From NCBI GenBank assembly GCA_003117195.1, contig BDSI01000005.1, positions 232,857 to 296,856 on the forward strand: 64,000 nt of DNA. Direction: 5' to 3'. Made by a program: the position numbers and the translations under genes. Under the pieces are notes generated by a model that was not told the origin of the DNA, did no database searches, and was given only the letters and a program-made list of their open reading frames with translations. Positions 36,401-45,600 of the stretch are shown in pieces; position 1 is the first letter of the stretch; every line of letters starts with the position of its first letter. Origin of the DNA: Eudorina sp. 2006-703-Eu-15. Its lineage: Eukaryota; Chlorophyta; Chlorophyceae; Chlamydomonadales; Volvocaceae.

Positions 36401-38588
36401 GGGAGAAGGGGAGCCAGGGGGGGGGAAGGGGAGCCAGGGGGGAAGGGGGGCCAGGGGGGGGGGAGGGGAGCCAGGGGGGGAAGGGGGCCAGGGGGGGAAC
36501 CAGGGGGGGGAAGGGGAGCCGGGGGGGGGGGAGGGGAGCCAGGGGGGGGGAAGGGGGAGCCAGGGGGGGGAAGGGGAGCCAGGGGGGGGAAGGGGGGGAA
36601 GGGAGCCAGGGGGGAGCCAGGGGGGGGGAAGGGGAGCCAGGGGGGGGAAGGGGAGCCAGGGGGGGGGGGGAGGGGGGGGGGGGGGGGGGGGGGGGCCAGG
36701 GGGGGAAGGGGAGCCAGGGGGGGGGAGGGGAGCCAGGGGGGGAAGGGGGGCCAGGGGGGGGGAGAAGGGGAGCCAGGGGGGGAAGGGGAGCCAGGGGGGG
36801 GAAGGGGAGCCAGGGGGGGGGAAGGGGAGCCAGGGGGGGAAGGGGAGCCAGGGGGGGGAAGGGGAGCCAGGGGGGGGGAAGGGGAGCCAGGGGGGAAGGG
36901 GGGCCAGGGGGGGAGAAGGGGAGCCAGGGGGGGAAGGGGGGCCAGGGGGGGAGAAGGGGAGCAGGGGGGGGGGGCCAGGGGGGGAGAAGGGGAGCCAGGG
37001 GGGGGGAAGGGGAGCCAGGGGGGGAAGGGGGGCCAGGGGGGGAGAAGGGGAGCCAGGGGGGGGGAAGGGGAGCCATGGGGGGGAAGGGGAGCCAGGGGGG
37101 GGAAGGGGGAGCCAGGGGGGGGGAAGGGGAGCCAGGGGGGGGAAGGGGAGCCAAGGGGGGGAAGGGGAGCCAGGGGGGGGGGAGGGGAGCCAGGGGGGGA
37201 AGGGGGGCCAGGGGGGGAGAAGGGGAGCCAGGGGCAGTAGCCCTCGCCCGCCACTTCCTCACAGCCGTCCGTGTCGCCGCTGCCGCATCCGCTGCCGCAT
37301 CTCCGCAGGGGCAAGGACAGGCTGCTGGGCCTGCGGGTGGAGGTGGAGGTGGAGGTGGGGCCGAGGAGGACCGGGTCAGCAGAGGGGCGCCCAGGTGCGA
37401 GGGGAAGGGGAGGGGCTTTCGGGATATTGGGGGTTTGGGGGTTTGGGGGTTTCGCTTTTTCGCTGTTTGACTGACGTGAGGAAGAGTGTGGGCCTGGGGG
37501 CGCCTAGGGGACCTTAGATTTGGGGTTTTGGGTTCTGCAGTCGGAAGGGGGCGGGGCGGGAGGAGGGGGGTGGGCGGGGGGGCTGCGGCTGGGCCGGGGT
37601 GTGGGTGTGCGGGGTCGGTCTCGGAGCGCATCGAGCTGCAGTCGTGCGTCGTGGCTGAGTAACCAACTAACTAACCAATTAACTAAACTAACCGCCTACA
37701 CACTGTCCACCCCGGTGGCGGTTGGCGTTACGGACACTCCAGGGGCTCCAAGTCGGAGGCGGCGGGTGGCGACACTCGAGGGGGTGGTGGCGGTGGTGGT
37801 GGCGGTGGCGGTGGCGGCGCTGCTGCTGCCCCGGGCCCGGGTCCCCGACTGTCGGCCGACACGGCGGGGCCGGGGGCGGGGGCGGCGGGCGGCGATGACG
37901 TGTCCGCGGGGGCGGACGTCACCGCCCATGTGGTGGCGCCCATCCCGCTGGACGAGGCGGAGAGGCTGCTGAGCTTGCAGGTGGGTGGTGGGCAGGCGGG
38001 GGAGGGGGGGCGGGGTTTTGGGGCTGGGGGTGGTGGGTTTTGGGGGAAGGGGGCCCTGGGGGCAGGGTTTTGGTGGGGGGGGGGGGAGGGAGGAGGGAGG
38101 TGTGGGGGCGGGAGGAGTTTGGACTCCAGGGGGGGAGGTCTTTGGACAGGCAGGCAGGGCGCGGTGGGGTGTGCGGTGGGGTGTGCGGTGGGGTATGCGG
38201 TGGGGTATGCGGTGGGGTATGCGGTGGGGTGTTCGGTGGGGTATGCGGTGGGGTATGCGGTGGGGTGTTCGGTGGGGTGTGCGGTGGGGCGGTCGAGGGA
38301 GGGCGGGGTGCGTCCCATGGGGCCCCTGGTGGGCATCACGATGTGGCGTTGGTGCTGTGGCTGTGAGGGGGGAAGGGGAGGGGGAGGACAGCTCGGGGAG
38401 CTCCCGGGTGAGGTGGAGGCGCTTTCTCAAAGACTGGATGAGACTATGGAAGAGCACGGCCTGCCTGCGTGTGTGCGCGTACGGCTTTCAGGTGTACGAC
38501 GCTTGTACGGAATGCAGGGGGATACGGTGGTGGAAAGTTGGCTTTGCACAATAGCGCGTAGGGGTGGCGGCGGCGGATGAGAGAGAGG

Positions 38589-38642
<54 letters not shown>

Positions 38643-41163
38643 CGTTACATATCTGCCGGGCCGACGCTGGCCGGGGGCGCTAACCCGCCCCATACGGGAG
38701 ACCGCCGAAGCACTCCTCTGCTGAGGAGGGGCGTAGTCCACTTAGTCCACACTGTACCGCCCATCGAGGGGGGTACTCACCGCCTACCGTAATCGTCGCA
38801 GGACTGCGTCCACCTGATAGTCCATTAGCCAGCTCAACTAGCCCAGGTGCCTACAGCCCCCTTGCCACCAGACGCATGCTCTACAGCCGCGTTATTTGAC
38901 TACCACCAGGCACGCACACCGGCGCCTGTATACCATTATCATCGCAGGAGCGCTGCGTTCCTGTGTGTGTGTTATTTAAGCAGGCAGAACAGGAGTGCGG
39001 GGTTGTGTGTGTGGGTGTGTGGGCCGCGACCAGGATGCGCTTGCTCGGATAGATGTGTTTCTGTACGCGTGCCGTACCGCGTCGTACTGTACTGCACAGG
39101 TGATGCTCAAGGTGGCGGATATTGGGCACCTGGGGGCGGATCTGGAGCGCCACAAGAGGTACGACCCCGGGATGATAAGTTCTAGCTCCTCTAGTTACAT
39201 TCGATCAATTAAGCAACACCATACCCCGCTGCAACGACCTGCGAGGGAAAACCACAACCTGCAAACGACCTGCGAGGGAAAACCACAACCTGCAAACGAC
39301 CTGCGAGGGAAAGCCACAACCTGCAAACGACCTGCGAGGGAAAACCACAACCTGCAAACGACCTGCGAGGGAAAGTCACAACCTGCAAACGACCTGCGAG
39401 GGAAAGCCACAACCTGCAAACGACCTGCGAGGGAAAACCACAACCTGCAAACGACCTGCGAGGGAAAACCACAACCTGCAAACGACCTGCGAGGGAAAAC
39501 CACAACCTGCAAACGACCTGCGAGGGAAAACCACAACCTGCAAACGACCTGCGAGGGAAAACCACAACCTGCAAACGACCTGCGAGGGAAAACCACAACC
39601 TGCAAACGACCTGCGAGGGAAAGCCACAACCTGCAAACGACCTGCGAGGGAAAACCACAACCTGCAAACGACCTGCGAGGGAACACCCATTGGCATTTTG
39701 TTCGACGCTGGACCCGTGGCCGGTTGCGGCTGTACTGTCCAAACCGGCCGTTGCAACCACCAAGATTATAGCAGGCAAACCAGATACGTAGGTAACTCGT
39801 AGGGCAAGACAGAGGCCGTACATCCAGGGCGGGCGGGAGGGTAATATGCCCTGGCAGAAGGGCATCAGCAATAATAAGTATTAGCAACAACGGCAGATAC
39901 CAAGCTCGAAGCAAGATGCGGCTGACAAGCTGCGATGGCGCGCGCTATTAGCGCCGTACCGTGCCGTACCTACGCAGTATTGAACCAATACAACCAAATA
40001 CCAAATACACACCGCCTCACGTCGCTAGAACCTGACTTCTCTGCTATTCCTACGTCATTGTTAGAGAAGTCAACGTATGTCGGTTACAAAGTTGGTTAGT
40101 CATCTAGGCGTTGATGGAGGTCTGGAGGTGCACCTCCTCCCCGAGGCTCACTTTCCTCCGCCCCTTGCTTGCATACCCTCCCACGACTCTCTCCCATCCC
40201 ACCCCACCCCACCCCCCGCCCCACCCCACCCCAACCCCCACCCCAACCCCCGCCCCATCCCCCGCCCCGCAGGTGGCTGTCCGTCCTCGAGGAGGAGTTC
40301 TTCCGGCAGGGCGACCGGGAGCGGCAGTGGGGCCTCCCCATCAGCCCCCTCTTCGACAGATCCAAGCAGGGCGTCAGCAAGAGCCAGGTGCGCGGTGTAC
40401 GGTGTACGAAGTGTACGGTGTACGGCATGTAAGTCAGTAGGTTGTGCGCAGTCTCAGTTTGGGCTCAACACCTTTCACACCCCCTCACCCCACCGCCTTA
40501 CCCCACTCCAACCCTAAAACCTAACGCTTTATCCAACCCCAACCCCAACCCCGGACCCCACCCCGCCGTCCCCAACATCCCATACCCCGCCATCCTCGTC
40601 GTGCGGGGACGTCCCCGTCTTTTTAACCCCGCCGTCCCCCCTCCCTGACGTAGGTGGGCTTCTTCGACTTTGTGGCGCTTCCGCTGATCCGCTCGGCGGC
40701 CCGGGCGTTCCCTGGAGTCAACCCCCTGCTCCGCTGCTTCCAAAACAACTACCAACACTGGAAGAAGGTGGAGGCGGAAGCCGCGAGCGCGGCGGCGGCC
40801 GCGGCCGCGGCGGCGGCGGCGGCGGCGGCACCGGCGGAGCCGGCCGCTGACGTTGCTGACGGTGCGCCTACTACGACGGCGGCGGAGCCGGCTCGGCTGG
40901 GCGATTCGGGCGGCGGCGAGGCATGTTCTTCAGTGGCGGCGGCGCCTCCACCCCCCCGTCCTGGTGCCCAGCCGACAGCCGCGACGAGGATGACGACGAG
41001 GACGACGACGAGGACGAGGGTGTGCAACGGCGGCGCCGCTTCTACGGCTGAGGCCTGCGAAAGCGCCGCTGCGGGCGCAGGCGCCGGCGGCGCGCCCGCC
41101 GCCGACAGCAGCAGCAGCAGCAACACCGGCGGCGCGGCCGCCGGCGGTGCAATGGCCAGTTAA
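24735..41163 (+). CDS. CHASE-domain receptor 3',5'-cyclic nucleotide phosphodiesterase
   Basis: Predicted to hydrolyse cAMP and/or cGMP under control of an extracellular sensor. Exons: 24735-24788, 24864-24992, 26115-26279, 26994-27102, 27513-27781, 28362-28637, 28765-28889, 30157-30263, 30537-30583 and 30703-30721 (both tentative), 31023-31183, 31638-33443, 33827-33984, 34343-34502, 34973-35173, 35732-35848, 37309-37374, 37541-37569, 37743-37980, 39100-39158, 40273-40387, 40654-41163. About 1,640 residues, phases closed. Domains: TM1 about 31-49; CHASE about 62-345 (LAPSGVLRLGYPAEGN, IGFDLFKDP, LKFWGL); TM2 about 351-373; linker (HEILLKSLLPADMIRDL); a 602-residue low-complexity exon; class I PDE domain about 1090-1510; Ala-rich tail. 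PDE motifs are intact: NPYHNSAHAADV, HDYGHVGLTNDF, MATDMKQHF, VADIGHL and KSQVGFFDF with the invariant Gln. Nucleotide preference cannot be read from the sequence. Confidence 0.92.
25421..25445 (+). repeat. Composite intron repeat, block B fragment
   Basis: ATGTCTACCAATTTCCTATA in the phosphodiesterase intron 24993-26114. A block A copy lies about 400 bp downstream in the same intron. Confidence 0.75.
25841..25870 (+). repeat. Composite intron repeat, block A copy
   Basis: GTCAATAAAGACAGCGAAAC followed by CGCAAAA in the phosphodiesterase intron 24993-26114. Near-identical blocks occur in introns of the homoserine dehydrogenase and kinase genes. Confidence 0.8.
27149..27180 (-). repeat. Composite intron repeat, block B in antisense
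   Basis: TATAGGAAATTGGTAGACAT then TATTCAAACTG on plus, the reverse complement of block B. It sits about 46 nt downstream of the splice donor at 27103. Confidence 0.8.
29086..29134 (-). repeat. Composite intron repeat, block B in antisense (diverged)
   Basis: ACATTGGTGGACATGTCCAC and TGTGCTGCTGCCGGAGCG on plus match block B reversed. It lies in the phosphodiesterase intron 28890-30156. Confidence 0.6.
29328..29402 (-). repeat. 75-bp dispersed repeat anchored to a (GT)n tract, copy 1
   Basis: 75 bp beginning ATCGTTACATATCTGCCGGG, identical to 38641-38715. Both copies lie directly after a GT microsatellite and in introns of the phosphodiesterase gene. Read on minus, the repeat ends in ...ATATGTAACGAT followed by (AC)n, like the 3' end of a retroelement with an (AC)n tail or target. 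Confidence 0.85.
29918..30060. repeat. (GT)n tracts with partial repeat
   Basis: Two GT runs flank a short segment (TTAAAGAGAACTGAGCCGCA and relatives) resembling the left end of the 119-bp repeat at 42311. Located in the phosphodiesterase intron 28890-30156. Confidence 0.7.
30764..30800 (+). repeat. Composite intron repeat, block B copy
   Basis: GCAGCGCAGTTTGAAAATGT then CTACCGATCTCCCATA in the phosphodiesterase intron region before exon 31023. Confidence 0.7.
30910..30956 (+). repeat. Composite intron repeat, block B copy
   Basis: GGCAGCAGCGCAGTTTGAAT then ATTTCTACCAATTTCCTATA. It ends 67 nt upstream of the exon at 31023, directly before the pyrimidine-rich acceptor tract. Confidence 0.85.
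31244..31274 (-). repeat. Composite intron repeat, block A in antisense
   Basis: TTTCGCGATTTCGCTGTCTT then TATTGACA on plus, the reverse complement of block A, in intron 31184-31637. Confidence 0.8.
31539..31584 (+). repeat. Composite intron repeat, block B copy
   Basis: GGCAGCAGCGCAGTTATGAT then ACTGTCTACCCATTTCCTGA. It ends 54 nt upstream of the exon at 31638. Confidence 0.8.
34299..34315 (+). repeat. Composite intron repeat, block B fragment
   Basis: CTACCAATTTCCTGTAC, ending 28 nt upstream of the exon at 34343 in the phosphodiesterase gene. Confidence 0.65.
35415..35450 (+). repeat. Composite intron repeat, diverged block B copy
   Basis: GCAGCAGTGTATAATTGTTT then ACAAATTTCCCATACC, in the phosphodiesterase intron 35174-35731. 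Confidence 0.6.
35503..35531 (+). repeat. Composite intron repeat, block A copy
   Basis: TGTCAGTGAAGACAGCGAAA then CCGCAAAGG, in intron 35174-35731. A block B remnant (CTACCAATGTCCTATACC, about 35666-35682) lies downstream, 50 nt before the exon at 35732. Confidence 0.8.
35860..37235 (+). repeat. 1.4 kb G-rich minisatellite in phosphodiesterase intron
   Basis: Repeated GGGGAGCCAGGGGGGGAAGG-type units of varying length, with a near-pure G run at about 36661-36694, fill the intron 35849-37308. The transcribed RNA strand is the G-rich one. Proline-rich frames on the opposite strand are repeat artefacts. Confidence 0.95.
38158..38290 (+). repeat. 12-bp tandem array (GCGGTGGGGTAT)
   Basis: About eleven copies of GCGGTGGGGT(A/G)T in the phosphodiesterase intron 37981-39099. 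Confidence 0.93.
38588..38640. repeat. (GT)n microsatellite
   Basis: About 26 GT units immediately before the 75-bp dispersed repeat at 38641. Confidence 0.97.
38641..38715 (-). repeat. 75-bp dispersed repeat anchored to a (GT)n tract, copy 2
   Basis: Identical to 29328-29402 over 75 bp; the two copies diverge immediately afterwards. Located in the phosphodiesterase intron 37981-39099. Confidence 0.85.
39228..39685 (+). repeat. 31-bp tandem array, about 14 copies
   Basis: Units contain AACGACCTGCGAGGGAAAAC then CACAACCTGC, with only AAAACC/AAAGCC/AAAGTC variation. The array lies in intron 39159-40272. The period is not a multiple of three, so all frames are open and the resulting open frames are artefacts. 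No spacers, so it is not a CRISPR array. Confidence 0.96.
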
Positions 41164-41251
41164 GTTGAGTTGTGTGCCCAGTTAGGTAGTTAGTTGCAGT
41201 TGCTCTGACTCCTAGCCGGATGTAGGTTAGCTTGTCGAATCGGGCTATGAT

Positions 41252-41410
41252 GACCCATGGGTCTGAGGCCGGAAGGACCGATGGGTCTAAGGCCGGAAGG
41301 ACCCATGGGTCTGATGCCAGAAGGACCCATGGGTCTGAGATCGGAAGGACCCATGGGTCTGATGCCAGAAGAACCCATGGATCTGACGCCGGAAGGACCC
41401 ATGGGTCTGA
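41252..41410. repeat. 24-bp tandem array built on the GACCCATGGGTC palindrome
   Basis: About seven 24-bp units, each GACCCATGGGTCTGAGGCCG plus GAAG, start 90 bp after the phosphodiesterase stop. Exact palindromes occur at 41252, 41300, 41324, 41348 and 41396. Confidence 0.92.
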
Positions 41411-41962
41411 GGAATGAAGCGACTTCGTGACTCACGCACCGGGTGGACGCAATGCCCCCAAGAGGGAAGGAGTGTGGATTCCAGTTCTTATCCTCAGATC
41501 TTACCCCGGGGGTTTGGGGGGATGTTGGCGGCGCGGCAGTGCCGTACTGCACGTTAGTGCCGTACGGCAGCTGCTGCGGGGCCATACGGACAGCTGGCCC
41601 CCGTGGGGGAGCAGTGGTCTGGGTGACGTTTTGCGAATTCGCTGTCGGGCATCTTGGCGGGTACATGGGCGCGAGCACGTGCAGGGGTTTCGGCGAGCGG
41701 GATTATTTGTACGATTTGTAGTACAGAAGCGTGCGACTACATATTCATACTTGTTGGGAGCGGGCGACAGGAGGCGACAGGAGGCAGCGACCGGAAGGGG
41801 GGGGGGCGACAGGAGGAGGCGTGTGCGGCAGATGGGGGGTGGGGTGGAAAGGAATTGCAATGATGGGTTGGCGGAGGGGTGGGGATGGGAATGGGAGGGG
41901 AGGGATGGGTTTCGGTGGATGATGGTGGCTGACACGGTTCTAAGGTAGGCAGAACAGGTATA

Positions 41963-41973
41963 TGTAATGTAAC
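41963..41973 (+). terminator. Two TGTAA polyadenylation signals
   Basis: TGTAA at 41963 and 41969 on plus, the first copies I find downstream of the phosphodiesterase stop at 41163. They imply a 3' UTR of about 0.8 kb. Confidence 0.4.
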
Positions 41974-42279
41974 CGTTACAAGGTTTATATGTGGGTGTGG
42001 GTGTGTGATGTGGGTGTGTGGTGTGTCTGGCATGGGATGTGTAAGGGCGTGCGTGGTGAACGTTGTCGGTGCACGTGTATCGAAGTGGGTTTGTGGGTAT
42101 GGTCAGTGGCAAGGGGGGTTGCGTGTCATGCAAGGGGGCACAGCTGCTGCGGCCTAACAACCCGTACCCGTATGCCGTTCGACTCAGCCCTGCCCAGCCC
42201 CGATGGAACTTAATTAATAAGGCCGCGGACGAATAATGGGCATCGCGGAAGAGCTCTTGAGAGGCTGTTGCTGCTGCTG

Positions 42280-42310
<31 letters not shown>

Positions 42311-42318
<8 letters not shown>

Positions 42319-42429
42319 CAAAGAGAAAAGCTGAGCCGCGAACAAGCAGACCCGTGTCCAGCAATGCAACCGACGACTGAGACCGAGACCAGAGTTACCA
42401 ATATGCCAGGGCGAAATATGTCGTCCATA
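42311..42429 (+). repeat. 119-bp dispersed repeat next to (GT)n, copy 1
   Basis: Begins TTATCAAAGAGAAAAGCTGA right after a GT run and ends near ATATGTCGTCCATAAG. An inverted copy, about 95% identical, is at 48944-49060. Confidence 0.85.
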
Positions 42430-42661
42430 AGGAGTCCCAAGGTGGTGTAGGCCGTGATGCTGCAGCGCCCCGTATCGTTGTCGAGCGCCGGTGGGCGCCG
42501 GGACGCCAGCAGAAGCAGCGGCTATGACGTCGTAGGCTAATGCAGATGAAAACTCTACTAAGCTACCTACTGATCCAAAGGTGCAGCAAAAGCAAGGGCG
42601 TATGCGTCAACAGCGCGTGCAATGCCGACAGCAAGCAAGTGCCCGGCACAACCGTCCCAGC

Positions 42662-42698
<37 letters not shown>

Positions 42699-45600
42699 TA
42701 GAAACAGAACCCTGGGTGGTGTAGCAGTAGTAATGTACCCGGTGTGTGGTCAGGCGGCTTGCTGAGGCTCAGATTCGCTGATGTCGCCGCGTGTGTGTGT
42801 GCTAGAGAGAGAGAGAGAAGGAGGGGGGGAGGGCAGGAGAGGTTCAGAGGGACAGAGGCAGAGGCGCAGCCTGCCCAGGAGGGAGGGGGACGTGGTCAGT
42901 TGCACGTGTGCCGTACAAACCCCGTGCGCGGGCGAAGCGGAAGCCCGAGGGCTGCTTCCCCTTAGGGGCGGCAGGTCGCGTTGGGGGGAAGGGAAGGTGT
43001 GCGGCCCCTGGGGATCTCGCCGCCCCTTTTCCCGAGCGCCCTGGTTGCTGCCGGGTGGTAGTTGGCGTTTCGGCGGTTGGGGGTTGCGGTGGTTGGGGGT
43101 TTTCGGCTGTTGGGTCAGCGATGGGGCAGTGGTACGCAGTCTGATATCCGCCAATGGTCGTTGTTCCCCCTCCAGGGCGGAGGCGGCAATAGGGTTTTAG
43201 GGTTTTCGTTTATGCACCAGGTGGCGGCGAAGCGAATGTGACCCACGTGGGTGCCGTACACTGGAACCCACCACCCGCGGCGGCAATCATTGCCCCATGG
43301 GTCGCATTCGCTCCGCCGCCACACGATGCATCAACGAAAACCATAAAGCCTTATTGCCGCCTCCTCCCTATTGGGGGAATACATCGAAAATCGCCGGATC
43401 AGATTGTGTGCGATTGCCCCCTCGCTGACGCGAAAGCCGAACCCGCATCCCCGTAATGCCGCTGCCGCCCGGGGGGGGGGAGGTGTCAGCTAGGGGTATT
43501 CGCGCACTGCGAGGCCCTCGCCGGGTGTTTTCTGTGATGATGTGTGCTGCTGCAGGCTCTAGCGTTTGCTGCGGGTTTGCAGGTGGGCATAGCGCACCAG
43601 ATATGGCTGGGGATTGGCGCGGCCGAGGCCGAGGCAGAGCAAAAGGAGGGGAGGAGGGGGAAGAAGAATGAGTGGGTAGTGATGGCCGTGGGGTGGCTGT
43701 GCCGGGCCACCGCCGACTGCGCGCGCTGGAGGCGGCCGTCGGGTGCGTCAGATAAGAGTCGCCGGGGTTGGCTGCTGGTGCTGTAGTTGTTGCTGCTGGT
43801 GCTGCTATAGCCCTGGCTCTGCTTGTCCGGGGCCGGTCGGTGCTGAGACCGCGTTGATGTTGAGTCGGTGGGTGCTGGTGTTGAGTCGGTGATTGTGCTG
43901 AGTCGGTGGTTGGGGTGGTTGGGGTGGTTGAGGAAGTGGCGGATGGCGCTGTCCTTTTGAAGCTGTGACTGCTGCTGCAGGTTTGTGAACGGATGCTGCT
44001 GCGGCCGCGTTCGGGCGTCGCGCTGTGCGGGTGGGTGGTGTGTGTGCCGGTCGGGTATGAGCGAACGGACGTGGATCTTGTCCGGGTTTGGATCCAGATC
44101 CGGTTTCGGGGCCGCGCGCCGCGGTGCGTCTTGCCCGCCGGCTCCAGCGGCTTTCAAATGTCAGCTCGCATACGAGCACCCTCATATTATATGCACTCAG
44201 CATGGGGAAGTGTATCCTCGGTGTGGAGGATGATCGGTCACGTGTTTGGTGGTCGTACGGTCGTACGGTCGGTACGGATGACACAGCCTGCAGTAAAAAC
44301 AGATGCCCCGGTGTGACAGCGCTAGGGTATTGAAGACCAGCGCGGACACTATGGAGTGTACGGCTTGTACGGCGCCCTTGTGCGCTGATTGAGGGGAAGG
44401 GAAGAAGCTCGGGGACGGGGCGCGGTTGGTTAAGTTGGTTGGTTGGTTTCTCGGGACGGTTAATTGTTAGAGCGGCGGGTTGCGGTCCACAGGGCTCTGG
44501 TGCACCGACGGTTGGGATCCCCTGGCGGGTTGGTTGGTTAGGATTTTGTACTCATTAGGCACTCGCGTCTCTCAGATCAACCGAAACCAGATCACACCAA
44601 AGATTTAGGAGCCAGTAGTGTTTGTCACGTAAAATCGGTCACAAGTCACACTCTCGCAATTTCGTCACTGCGCAAGACCGATGGCTCGCAGCGATGTGCC
44701 ACAACGTGCTGTTCCTTTACCCTGTGTGCCCAATTGCTGCTTCGGGGACGGCGGCGCTGATGTGCGCGGGGTTCAAGGGGGAGGGGGAGGCAGGTGTGTG
44801 TGTAGGGTTTGGGGAATTTGAGGGGTGGGTGTTTTTATTTTTGGTTTAGGGAGTTTGGTACAACAGGGTCCAGCGGGGCGGGGGGGGGAATGGAGGCCGC
44901 GGGTCGCATGCAGCATGAGGGGGAGCTCAACCCCTGCTAGGCTGGGCTGAGCCGGGCGCCACTGATGCGCACCGGCACCGATGGTGGGTCCAATGCGCGC
45001 GCGTGCGCGTGGGAATGTCGCCGGCGGGGAGCCCCGCGTGGCGGGGTGTGGTTGAGACGGGGTTGAGCAGGAGTTCAGGAAAGGACAGGCCAGAACGGAT
45101 CCGGTCGGGCGGTTGAATGACCGTCCCATCAGCTGACTCATGGAAAGATGTCGGCGGGGGGGACGGGGATGGTGGTTGGGATGGTTGGGGCCGTGTTAGT
45201 TCGTTGTATTCTGGTTATCGTGTTTTGTGTTCAAAGGGGGGGCCGGTAGCCGACATACTCGGGCCCTGTCGGCGTAGCGAGCACCAATTTTGTTTTTGGT
45301 TAACCAGGGCCGGCACAGCAGCACGCCGTGTGAGGGTGGCGAGTAGTTGCGTACGGCGTGTGTCGCAGTTGCGCCCCCCGTGTGTTGGTGGCGAGTAGTT
45401 GCGTACGACATGTGTACGGACGAGAGGTGGCGCATGATGTGACTCTGGCGCATAAGGATGGGGTTGAAATAAAGCTAGGGTGTGGGTGGAATGCAATAAC
45501 CTTGGAGGTTTGGGTGAAATGCAATAAGACTTTTGGCGGGCGTCAGCACCTGTGGAGAGGGAAGGCAAGGCTCTTCAGGGGGGTGGGCTTGAGGGGGCTC

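Noticed and set aside
35611..37631. Very long proline-rich (PPGSPSPPLAPLPP-like) and glycine-rich reading frames, resembling wall glycoproteins
   Set aside because: They are translations of the G-rich intron minisatellite in several frames on both strands. The exons on either side join in phase across it, so it is intronic.
39195..39914. Repetitive frames (KPQPANDLRGK type and the reverse VVFPRRSFAGC type)
   Set aside because: All frames are open because of a 31-bp array without stops; no start context, no domain, intronic position.
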